Positions 1 to 7,568 of a stretch of 64,000 nucleotides of DNA are shown here, in pieces. Each line of letters begins with the position of its first letter. Positions within the stretch are counted from its first letter, which is position 1. The stretch is from Bacteroidales bacterium. Lineage in GTDB: Bacteria > Bacteroidota > Bacteroidia > Bacteroidales > Prolixibacteraceae. Both the position numbers and the translations under genes were made by a program. Where the stretch lies: the NCBI GenBank assembly GCA_012719495.1, contig JAAYAG010000041.1, forward strand, positions 42,205 to 106,204, in the 5' to 3' direction. The notes beneath the pieces are model-generated. The model saw nothing but the letters and a program-made list of their open reading frames with translations, did no database searches and was not told the DNA's origin.

Positions 1-2243
1 ACATGTACGAGACCATTAAATTATTCGAAACAACCGATGGGCTAAGGAACCGTTCATTTTACCTCAACAGCATCTGTATCGACCCCGATTTCACCTTCTA
101 CTTCGGAGGCTTCAACGGGATCGATTATTTCATTCCCTACAAAATCGATTATAATTTCAACAAACCCACCCCTCTTATAACAAACTTCTACCTTTTCAAC
201 GAACCCTCCTTCCCTTGCAACCCCGATCATGAAAAATGGCAAAAGACAATCATAACAGCCTCTAATTCTATAAAATTAAGGCACACCCAGAATACATTCT
301 CACTCGAGTTCTCGAACCTTGAATACTATATTCCCGAGAAATGTCAATTTGCCTACAAACTCGAAGGCGTTGATATTGAATGGAATGTGCGCGATGCAAA
401 AAACCGGATTGCCTATTACACTAAGCTGGCACCCGGCAACTACCGTTTCTTGCTAAGAAGTACCAACAACGACGGCGTATGGAACGATGAACCCACTGTG
501 CTCGACATAGAAATTACCCCTCCATTCTGGGCATCAACATTAGCCTATATCATTTATTTTGTGGCTGCCATGGTGCTCATTTTCCTTATCATGTTCCTGC
601 GTATAATGAAAGTTCAGGAAACCCACAAACAGCAGCTGAAAGAAGTTGAATACCAGAAACAACAAGAGCTCGACGAACTGAAACTGAAATTCTTCACCAA
701 TATTTCGCATGAATTCAGGACTCCGCTCACATTGATTCTTGGACCATTGGCAAAAATTCTTGAAACCGAACAATCGCCCGACATTCGCGAAAAACACCTG
801 ATGATCTACCGTAACGCCAGCCGCTTATTGCAGCTAACAAACCGCATTATGGATTTTAGAAAAAATGAAAAAGAGCAGCTAAAACTTAATGTGGAAGAAA
901 CCGACATCACCGAATACATAAAAAACATATTCCTATTTTTCAACTACGAAGCACAGAAAAGAGACATTGCTTACCAATTCTCGAGCACATATAACAAAAA
1001 AGTATTGCTCGACAGGGAATTTATCGAAAGCATAGTGTTCAATATGTTGTCGAACGCGTTCAAATATACGCCCGACGGAAAAAGTATTGCAGTGAAAATA
1101 TGCAACGACGATAAATGGGTGAAAGTGGTCTTTACTGACACCGGGCGCGGCATTGCCACCGAGCAACTCGATCATATTTTCGACCGTTTCAACAGCACTT
1201 CAAAACGTAACAGCACCGGCATCGGGCTAAGCTTTTCGAAACGACTGATCGAACTCCACAAAGGCGACATTGAAGTGAAAAGCACCTTTGGAGAAGGCTC
1301 TGAATTCACTATAAAAATACCGCTCCGCGATATTTATTCGCACAACGAAAAAGTTGCGGTAAAAGAAAACGAACACACTGTGAACTGGGCAAAAATTGAT
1401 GCCACCCTTCAGCAAGATGTGGCCGAAGACCTGAAAAAACTGAAGTCGCAATATGAAAAAGAAGAACTCATTGCACTGGTTGTCGACGATAATTTTGAAG
1501 TCCGCCAGTTTATCAGCGACCTGCTGCAAAACGATTTCAAGGTAATTCAGGCATCAAACGGAAAAGAAGCACTCGAAATTGCTTTTGAAACCATCCCCGA
1601 CATTGTAATTTCCGACATTATGATGGACGAGATAGACGGGTTAGAGCTATGTTCGACCTTGAAAAAAGACGAACGTACCGACCACATCCCTGTTGTGCTG
1701 ACTACGGTACTATCGGCACAAGCCGACCGTGTAAAAGGGCTCAGTGTTGGCGCCGACTCGTATATCCCAAAACCTATCGACCCGGCACACCTACTCATAA
1801 GGGTTAAAAAGTTAATTGAAAAACAGCTTAAGCTGAAAGATAAATTCAACCTGTCGAGCTACGATCCTTCGGAGGATAAAGAAGAAGCCAAGCCCGAAGA
1901 GAAAGTTCACCCACTGGTTGAAAAAGCACGCAATATTGTCCTCAAAAACCTCGACAATTCGGAATATAATATCGATGATTTTTGTTCAGATCTTGGCTTG
2001 AGCCGCATGCAACTATACCGTAAATTCAAAGCAATCACCGGCTTGTCGGCCAACAGCTTTATACGCAAAGTACGCTTGCACAAAGCCGCGGAACTGCTTA
2101 AAACTGGCGAGCTGACCGTGAAAGAAGTCACCTACGATGTTGGTTTCATCGACCTTAAGTATTTCAGGAAATGTTTCTTCGAGGAATTTGGTGTCAACCC
2201 ATCTGAATATGGGCAAGTCAGAGAAGACAACAAAGAAGAATAG
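1..2243 (+). CDS. Hybrid two-component system sensor/regulator (HTCS), 5' end outside window
   Basis: The visible 746 residues are the C-terminal part of a one-protein two-component system of the kind that controls polysaccharide utilisation loci in Bacteroidota. In order: a Y_Y_Y-type periplasmic sensor module (about 85-175), one membrane helix (about 178-200), a HisKA domain with the phospho-acceptor in NISHEFRTPLTL (His236), a HATPase domain (NAFKYTPDG, DTGRGI, GIGLSFSKRL), a receiver domain with its Asp in VISDIMMDEIDG, and a C-terminal AraC helix-turn-helix. The beta-propeller repeats usual in this family are missing because the gene starts upstream of base 1; the reading frame is open to the window edge, so the Met codon at base 3 is internal. 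The target is probably a nearby sugar-uptake locus that is not in this window (inference). Confidence 0.93.
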   Translation, partial: MYETIKLFETTDGLRNRSFYLNSICIDPDFTFYFGGFNGIDYFIPYKIDYNFNKPTPLITNFYLFNEPSFPCNPDHEKWQKTIITASNSIKLRHTQNTFSLEFSNLEYYIPEKCQFAYKLEGVDIEWNVRDAKNRIAYYTKLAPGNYRFLLRSTNNDGVWNDEPTVLDIEITPPFWASTLAYIIYFVAAMVLIFLIMFLRIMKVQETHKQQLKEVEYQKQQELDELKLKFFTNISHEFRTPLTLILGPLAKILETEQSPDIREKHLMIYRNASRLLQLTNRIMDFRKNEKEQLKLNVEETDITEYIKNIFLFFNYEAQKRDIAYQFSSTYNKKVLLDREFIESIVFNMLSNAFKYTPDGKSIAVKICNDDKWVKVVFTDTGRGIATEQLDHIFDRFNSTSKRNSTGIGLSFSKRLIELHKGDIEVKSTFGEGSEFTIKIPLRDIYSHNEKVAVKENEHTVNWAKIDATLQQDVAEDLKKLKSQYEKEELIALVVDDNFEVRQFISDLLQNDFKVIQASNGKEALEIAFETIPDIVISDIMMDEIDGLELCSTLKKDERTDHIPVVLTTVLSAQADRVKGLSVGADSYIPKPIDPAHLLIRVKKLIEKQLKLKDKFNLSSYDPSEDKEEAKPEEKVHPLVEKARNIVLKNLDNSEYNIDDFCSDLGLSRMQLYRKFKAITGLSANSFIRKVRLHKAAELLKTGELTVKEVTYDVGFIDLKYFRKCFFEEFGVNPSEYGQVREDNKEE

Positions 2244-2260
2244 CGGCAATTATTCCCATT

Positions 2261-2296
2261 TTTGAATATAAGCCACGATGGAATTGCTTAGATTTG
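2261..2296 (+). promoter_or_regulatory. Bacteroidota-type promoter for the YggS-like gene
   Basis: TAGATTTG at 2289-2296 matches the Bacteroidota -7 consensus TAnnTTTG exactly, and TTTG at 2261-2264 lies 24 bases upstream, close to the usual -33 spacing. It lies between the stop of the sensor gene and the ATG at 2316, giving a short leader. It implies that the next genes are transcribed separately from the sensor. Confidence 0.5.
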
Positions 2297-2315
2297 CAAA
2301 TCAACGTTGAAGACT

Positions 2316-2990
2316 ATGTCAATTTCAGAAAATATTACCAGCATAAAAACATCGCTTCGACCAGGAGTGCGGCTCGTAGCCGTTTCGAAAACCAAACCTA
2401 CAGAAGCGATACTTGAAGCATACCATACCGGGCAACGTATTTTTGGCGAGAACAAAGTACAGGAGATGGCTGATAAATATGCCTTGCTGCCTCACGACAT
2501 TGAATGGCACCTCATTGGGCACCTTCAAACCAACAAAGTTAAATATATCGCCCCTTTTGTCTCGCTCATCCACTCGGTCGACAGCCTAAAATTGCTCAGC
2601 ACCATTGACAAAGAAGCCGCTAAAAACGAACGGATTATCGACTGTTTATTGCAGTTTCATATTGCCAGCGAAGAGACAAAATTCGGCCTTTCTGAAGAAG
2701 AAGCCCACCAATTGTTAGCTTCCGGCGAATACCGTGCCATGCAGCACATTCGCATTACCGGAGTGATGGGAATGGCCACTTTCACGAGCAACGAGGAACA
2801 AATCCGTGAAGAATTCAGAAAACTAAAATCGATATTCAACTGTTTAAAAGAGACCTATTTTACTGCTCAGCCCCATTTCACTGAATTATCGATGGGTATG
2901 TCAGACGACTATCTCATTGCTATTGAAGAAGGAAGCACCTTGGTTCGCATCGGGAGCAGCATTTTTGGAGAAAGAAATTACATTAAATAA
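2316..2990 (+). CDS. YggS/PLPBP family pyridoxal-phosphate homeostasis protein
   Basis: This 224-residue protein belongs to the YggS/PROSC family. These are cytoplasmic PLP-binding proteins with an alanine-racemase-like TIM barrel that buffer vitamin B6 and affect amino-acid pools; they lack the C-terminal racemase domain. The family hallmark VAVSKTKP near the N-terminus carries the PLP lysine (Lys25). FGENKVQE, WHLIGHLQTNK, FGLSEEE, GVMGMAT, LSMGMSDD and VRIGSSIFG follow in the normal order. I use ATG 2316 (MSISEN) because an upstream in-frame TTG at 2307 would only add three residues. The DHOD-like gene begins two bases after the stop, so the two are probably cotranscribed. Confidence 0.93.
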   Translation: MSISENITSIKTSLRPGVRLVAVSKTKPTEAILEAYHTGQRIFGENKVQEMADKYALLPHDIEWHLIGHLQTNKVKYIAPFVSLIHSVDSLKLLSTIDKEAAKNERIIDCLLQFHIASEETKFGLSEEEAHQLLASGEYRAMQHIRITGVMGMATFTSNEEQIREEFRKLKSIFNCLKETYFTAQPHFTELSMGMSDDYLIAIEEGSTLVRIGSSIFGERNYIK

Positions 2991-2992
2991 CT

Positions 2993-3979
2993 ATGGCAAA
3001 CATATCAACAACGTACATGGGCCTTTCGCTGAAAAGCCCGGTAATAGCAGGAAGTTCAGGAATAACAAGTTCGGTTCGGCAGATTGCACAACTCGAAAAA
3101 GCAGGCATTGGCGCGGTAGTCCTAAAATCGCTTTTTGAAGAACAGATCAACATGGAAATCAACCACCTGATTTCATCTGGTAACGACAACTCCGCATACC
3201 CTGAGGCCGAAGATTACATCCGAAATTATACAAAAACCCATTCGCTCAACAAATATCTTGAATTCATAGCTGAAGTAAAATCTACAGTTTCAATCCCGGT
3301 TATTGCCAGCATAAACTGCATTTCATCAAGCGATTGGATCAATTTTGCTAAAGATATTGCCAAAGCAGGGGCCGATGCCCTCGAGCTAAATATTTACGAA
3401 CTTCCGCAAGACAGGAACCGTGAGGCCGATTATTACGAGAAAAAATACATCGAAATTCTTAAAAAGGTGAAACAAGCCATCAACCTGCCTATTTCGGTGA
3501 AAATTAGCCCATATTTTACCAACCTGGTACGCATGGTCGATCAGCTATATGCCAACGGAGCCGCAGCCGTAGTGCTTTTCAACCGTTTTTACGAACCCGA
3601 TTTCGACCTCGAAACACTCGAATTCGCATCGTCTGAAGTAATGTCGTCGCCCTCCGACCTCAGCCGCTGTCTGCGCTGGACGGGTATTGTAAAAGGACAG
3701 CTCCCTGCAGTTGAAATTGCCGCATCGACTGGCATACACGATGGCTATGCCGCAGTAAAACAACTACTTGCCGGCGCACAGGTTGTTCAACTCTGCTCTA
3801 CGCTCTACCTGAATGGCCCGGATGTTACCAGAAAAATTGAAATGGAAATTGTTGAATTCATGGACAAATGGAATTTCGACACCATCGATGATTTTAGGGG
3901 CCGACTAAGTTATGCCAAGATCAAATCGCCCGATGTGTACGAAAGGGCGCAATTCCTGAAATATTTCTCGAACAAATAA
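2993..3979 (+). CDS. Dihydroorotate dehydrogenase-like FMN protein
   Basis: The product is a 328-residue beta/alpha-barrel protein of the dihydroorotate dehydrogenase superfamily, in the Bacteroidota-specific 'DHOD-like' group. It opens with a typical barrel start (TYMGLSLKSPVIAGSSG). It has the paired segments ASINCISSSDW, ADALELNIYELP and PISVKISPYF expected for flavin and substrate contacts, and ends with a phosphate-binding region (AVKQLLAGAQVVQLCSTLY). It starts two bases after the YggS-like stop. Genuine pyrimidine-pathway PyrD proteins are usually recognised by an N-terminal extension or a PyrK partner, and neither is present. The exact substrate is therefore unknown and orotate synthesis should not be assumed. 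Confidence 0.85.
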   Translation: MANISTTYMGLSLKSPVIAGSSGITSSVRQIAQLEKAGIGAVVLKSLFEEQINMEINHLISSGNDNSAYPEAEDYIRNYTKTHSLNKYLEFIAEVKSTVSIPVIASINCISSSDWINFAKDIAKAGADALELNIYELPQDRNREADYYEKKYIEILKKVKQAINLPISVKISPYFTNLVRMVDQLYANGAAAVVLFNRFYEPDFDLETLEFASSEVMSSPSDLSRCLRWTGIVKGQLPAVEIAASTGIHDGYAAVKQLLAGAQVVQLCSTLYLNGPDVTRKIEMEIVEFMDKWNFDTIDDFRGRLSYAKIKSPDVYERAQFLKYFSNK

Positions 3980-4029
3980 AAATTACAGCGATAAAGCTAT
4001 AGAAAAGTATCAGCATAAAAGGGGAAAAA

Positions 4030-5019
4030 ATGAAAGTACTGTTTATTGGTGGATCGGGCATAATAAGTTCGGCGTCAACTGCATTGGCTATTGAGAGGGG
4101 AATAGAACTTTATCACCTCAACCGTGGAAAATCGACCACGATACGTCCTGTCGACGACCGGGTAATACACTTAACTGCCGATATACGAAATGCAGAAGAA
4201 GCAGCTAAAGTGCTCGAGGGGAAAGAGTTTGATGCCGTAGTCGATTGGATTACATTTGTCCCCGAACACCTTGAAAGCAACTTGAAGTTATTCGCGGGGA
4301 AAACCAAGCAATATCTGTTTATCAGCAGTGCCTCGGCTTACCAAACCCCTCCGGCACAATTGCCCGTTACCGAAGAAACTCCCCTCGAAAACCCATTTTG
4401 GGAATACTCGCGCAACAAAATTGCCTGCGAAGAATTTCTTAAACAACATTCATCCCAGGCGGGTTGTGCCTATACCATCGTGAGGCCCTCGCACACCTAC
4501 GACAAAACCCTCCTTCCCTTCGACGAAGGATATACCGTACTGCACCGGATGCTTTGCGGTAAGCCAGTGGTGGTTATTGGCGACGGGACATCGATATGGA
4601 CATTAACCAGCAACAAAGATTTTGCCGTTGGCTTGGTGGGCCTGCTTGGAAACCCTAAGGCGATGAACAATATCTTCCACATTACCAACGATGAATGGCT
4701 CACATGGAATCAGATTTACAACACCGTGGGTAAAGCCTTTGGTGTTAGCCCCACGTTGGTACATGTACCTTCGGAAGTTGTTGCCCGCTATATCCCGAAA
4801 ATTGGCGACGGGCTACTTGGCGACAAAGCGCACAGCATGATTTTCGACAACTCGAAGATAAAAGCCGCAGTGCCCGATTTCAATTGTAAAATACCATTCA
4901 GCGAGGGAGTTAAAGAGATTGCCCAATGGTACTCGAGTGATCTGGCCGACAAAACTATCGACGAAGAATCCGACCGGTTGTTTGATCGTATGATTGAAGA
5001 AATATCGGCATTGGGCTAA
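4030..5019 (+). CDS. NAD-dependent epimerase/dehydratase-like SDR protein
   Basis: This is a 329-residue extended short-chain dehydrogenase/reductase. The Rossmann dinucleotide motif is at the very N-terminus (VLFIGGSGIIS), an acidic NAD-ribose region follows (TADIRNAEEAA), and the catalytic Tyr-x-x-x-Lys is YSRNK near residue 129. The IVRPSHTY segment and the C-terminal substrate half resemble NAD-dependent epimerases acting on nucleotide sugars, or the RNA-binding relatives of that family. Substrate cannot be read from the sequence. The ATG at 4030 follows a purine-rich stretch (AGGGGAAAAA). A transporter gene follows after 76 bases on the same strand. Confidence 0.87.
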   Translation: MKVLFIGGSGIISSASTALAIERGIELYHLNRGKSTTIRPVDDRVIHLTADIRNAEEAAKVLEGKEFDAVVDWITFVPEHLESNLKLFAGKTKQYLFISSASAYQTPPAQLPVTEETPLENPFWEYSRNKIACEEFLKQHSSQAGCAYTIVRPSHTYDKTLLPFDEGYTVLHRMLCGKPVVVIGDGTSIWTLTSNKDFAVGLVGLLGNPKAMNNIFHITNDEWLTWNQIYNTVGKAFGVSPTLVHVPSEVVARYIPKIGDGLLGDKAHSMIFDNSKIKAAVPDFNCKIPFSEGVKEIAQWYSSDLADKTIDEESDRLFDRMIEEISALG

Positions 5020-5095
5020 GCCCGTTAACATGTATTCAACGTGCGCACCGGCATAAGTGAGGGCATTTACCGCCTTGTTATTTTGTTGAACAACA

Positions 5096-5995
5096 ATGAT
5101 TAAACGACTAAAAGAATTTACGCTGCCCTTGGCCATCCTAATGGGGTTTCTTTTCCATGGTTTCTTTTCAACCCTTGGAAATATAATCCCGTGGCTCATT
5201 TTTGTAATGCTTTACCTCACCCTTTGCAGTGTCGATATGCGTAAAATACGGCCCAGTAAACTCCACCTTTGGATACTGGCGTTTCAGGTGTTGGCCAGCA
5301 TAAGTGTTTACTTTCTTATACTGCCATTCAACAAGATACTTGCACAAGGCGCGCTGGTATTACTGATTGCCCCAACCGCTACCTCGGCGCCGGTAATTGC
5401 CAACATGCTTGGGGCAAATATCAACACCATGGTAACCAGCACGCTGCTATCGAACTTAGCCGTAGCAGCCGTGTCGCCACTTTATTTTTCCTGGGCCGGT
5501 ATACATGGCGATTTACCGTTTTGGGAATCGAGCTGGATGGTTCTCTCGAAAGTTGCCCCGCTGCTTATTGTCCCGCTGGTATTGGCCTATATCACACAAC
5601 GTTATACCCCTACATTATCGGAAAAGATTTCGAAATATAAAAATGCTTCGTATTATTTGTGGGCCATAAGCCTTACGGTGGTAATCGGGCGCACCATCGA
5701 TTCTATTTTTCAGCTCAACCACACTGAATTGGGTATTTTGCTGGCCATGACCATTCTATCCATAGTGCTTTGTATTGTTCAGTTCGGAGTTGGACGCTTT
5801 ACCGGAAAACTTTACGGCGAAACCATCGCTGGAGGACAGTCGGCCGGACAAAAAAACACGGTTTTAGCCATTTGGATGGCACAAACCTACATGACGCCCA
5901 TTTCATCGGTAATCCCGGCCATGTATGTATTGTGGCAAAACCTATTCAACAGTTACCAAATTTGGAACAAAAACCGAAGAGAACACCGGAGGTAA
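5096..5995 (+). CDS. Bile acid:sodium symporter (BASS) family transporter
   Basis: This 299-residue integral membrane protein has about nine hydrophobic segments spread over its whole length. LIAPTATSAPVIANMLGAN in the middle and GGQSAGQKNTVLAIW near the C-terminus resemble the two crossover-helix regions of BASS/SBF-like carriers. Members of the family move organic anions with sodium, but the cargo here is not deducible. It may be cotranscribed with the epimerase-like gene upstream. It ends in a short basic tail (NKNRREHRR), after which the strand switches to the minus-strand defence block. Confidence 0.78.
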   Translation: MIKRLKEFTLPLAILMGFLFHGFFSTLGNIIPWLIFVMLYLTLCSVDMRKIRPSKLHLWILAFQVLASISVYFLILPFNKILAQGALVLLIAPTATSAPVIANMLGANINTMVTSTLLSNLAVAAVSPLYFSWAGIHGDLPFWESSWMVLSKVAPLLIVPLVLAYITQRYTPTLSEKISKYKNASYYLWAISLTVVIGRTIDSIFQLNHTELGILLAMTILSIVLCIVQFGVGRFTGKLYGETIAGGQSAGQKNTVLAIWMAQTYMTPISSVIPAMYVLWQNLFNSYQIWNKNRREHRR

Positions 5996-6154
5996 AGAAA
6001 CTTGGGGCGTCTTTTGAAAGATTGGCAAGCCCTTCACTGCCACTCGGTTGAAAATCGCATGGTTAATTAAATTTTCATTGAAACAAATACGATAAAATCG
6101 CGCAGTAGCGGACTCCCACTCGAGGGGACTCGTGCAGGAGCGGTGGTATTGGGT

Positions 6155-6577
6155 TTATTCCTCGGTTTCTTTCACAAAACTTTTTGGGTCGATAATAGGC
6201 AGAATGGTATTATTTAGAAAGGTTCCCCTGAATTGTGAATACATGATCCCACGTAGTGTAGAGATGGATATTGACACCATTGACACTAAAAATTGATCGG
6301 GAAAATCAACGTCATCACCTGATTTAAAGTCTGCAAAATTGTCGATTCCAAAAGTAAAAGCTACCTTAATTGAAGCATGTACCGATTTGTCTTCATCATA
6401 TATTACGGTGACATCGGGCATTACATGAAATTGTTTTTGATCAGGGTTTAAAGCGGTGTTGATTTTTGTTTCGAAATTATATTTGCGTGGCACGGGTAGT
6501 GCTGCTTCGGGATGTTTTAGGTTGACTTCCAGTATTTCAATTCCCGCAAGTTGAAATTTGATTTCTTTAGCACCCAT
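6155..6577 (-). CDS. SecB-like chaperone of a toxin-antitoxin-chaperone module
   Basis: The product is a 140-residue SecB-fold protein with alternating strand-forming stretches (KIQ-type N-terminal strand, VTVIYDEDKSVHASIKVAFTF) and a C-terminal helix (SISTLRGIMYSQFRG) typical of SecB. It is the last gene of a three-gene minus-strand module. The antitoxin gene immediately upstream overlaps its start by 11 bases. In known TAC systems, such as Rv1955-Rv1957 of Mycobacterium tuberculosis, such a solitary SecB-like protein stabilises the antitoxin rather than serving general export. I infer the same role here. It could alternatively have a housekeeping export role, but the context makes that less likely. 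Confidence 0.8.
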   Translation of the reverse strand: MGAKEIKFQLAGIEILEVNLKHPEAALPVPRKYNFETKINTALNPDQKQFHVMPDVTVIYDEDKSVHASIKVAFTFGIDNFADFKSGDDVDFPDQFLVSMVSISISTLRGIMYSQFRGTFLNNTILPIIDPKSFVKETEE

Positions 6578-6998
6578 AAGTTTTTAAGTTATTGGTTTTA
6601 AAACTATCACCATAAATGAACAACGATGGGATATTGTATTTCCCTTCGTCGGTTTGATTTGAATTAACTATGCTTTGAACCGTAACCTGATAGTAACCGG
6701 TTGGTACCTGCTTTTTCTCTTCGAGGGCAACAAGAGTGATGCCCAGTTTTTCCTCCAATTCAAAAAGGGTGTTCGACTCAAAATTATGCGTGCCGCTCAG
6801 CCATTTTGTTATGACCGATGGTTTTTTATTCATTTCGCGGGCTAAGTCGCCCTTCTTCCAGTTTTTTGCCTTCATGGCTTTTTCAATTTTCAAAGCCAAT
6901 AACATCCGTTTGTCGGTTCTGCGTTGCTCCTCAGGAGTTATTTCAGACAATAATTCATCTAAAATGTCGCTTGTGTAGTTTCTTGCTTTGTTACTCAT
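6567..6998 (-). CDS. HigA-like XRE antitoxin with C-terminal chaperone-addiction tail
   Basis: This 143-residue protein has a helix-turn-helix XRE domain in the middle (MKAKNWKKGDLAREMNKKPS through VITKWLSGTHNFESNTLFELEE). The helical lead-in is as in HigA antitoxins. A C-terminal extension (about 100-143, QVTVQSIVNSNQTDEGKYNI) resembles in position the chaperone-addiction region of TAC antitoxins. I choose ATG 6998; the frame is open to a TTG at 7007. The start lies inside the last codons of the toxin gene and the end overlaps the SecB-like gene, so translation of the three is coupled. It probably represses its own promoter, as HigA proteins do (family knowledge). Confidence 0.82.
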   Translation of the reverse strand: MSNKARNYTSDILDELLSEITPEEQRRTDKRMLLALKIEKAMKAKNWKKGDLAREMNKKPSVITKWLSGTHNFESNTLFELEEKLGITLVALEEKKQVPTGYYQVTVQSIVNSNQTDEGKYNIPSLFIYGDSFKTNNLKTYGC

Positions 6999-7485
6999 TG
7001 TTTTCAAATTCTAATTCTCCGGTTATTTCTGTTCCATCGTACGAAAAGGTAATCTCCTTTTCTTTTATTCGCTCTGCAATTTGTGCAGATATTTTTCGTA
7101 ATAGGTAATTTTCTTCTTTCAGTTTATCGACTTCCTGAAATGCTTTTATCGTTTTCTTCTTTTCGCCGCCACCTCCCAAAATGATTAAAGAGTTGCCAAA
7201 GCGAATGCAATAGAGCCGTAAGTTACTATTCGGAACATCGAACAACGCACAAACTAAATCGCCGGGTTTTCCTTCATTGTGTTTAAAAAAACTTTCTCGT
7301 GCTCCCGTAGTTTCGTTTATTGTTGTTAATCGTTCGAGAATATTCTTTATTTCACTTTTAAATGAAATTGAATTCTCTAACAAGAAACGTTCGAACAATG
7401 TTTTTTGTTCTTAATCGACAAAAACAGAATAGATACCACACCTGTTTCCATTGAATTTATCCAGTTTTACGATTTCAAATTTCAT
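6991..7485 (-). pseudogene. HigB/Gp49-like toxin gene interrupted by an in-frame TAA
   Basis: From the ATG at 7485 the frame encodes MKFEIVKLDKFNGNRCGIYS then VFVD, meets TAA at 7411-7413, and continues without a frame change as EQKTLFERFLLEN to a 135-residue body ending at 6991. The body shows the phage-derived Gp49/HigB look (GKPGDLVCALFDVPNSNLRL, then YCIRFGNSLIILGGGGEKKK). The 24-residue head and the body together give a plausible ~160-residue toxin, so the TAA looks like a single nonsense substitution in an otherwise intact gene. There is no ATG or GTG downstream until deep in the body, only TTG at 7398. Either the toxin is dead, or it is made weakly by readthrough or TTG re-initiation, or the base is a sequencing error. 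Confidence 0.72.
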
Positions 7486-7568
7486 TTCGACGGGGTAAAT
7501 ATATGAATTTTACTTATAGGTGAAATATTTGATGACTGTTTTTAAAGTTTTTTAAATATATTTCTCTT

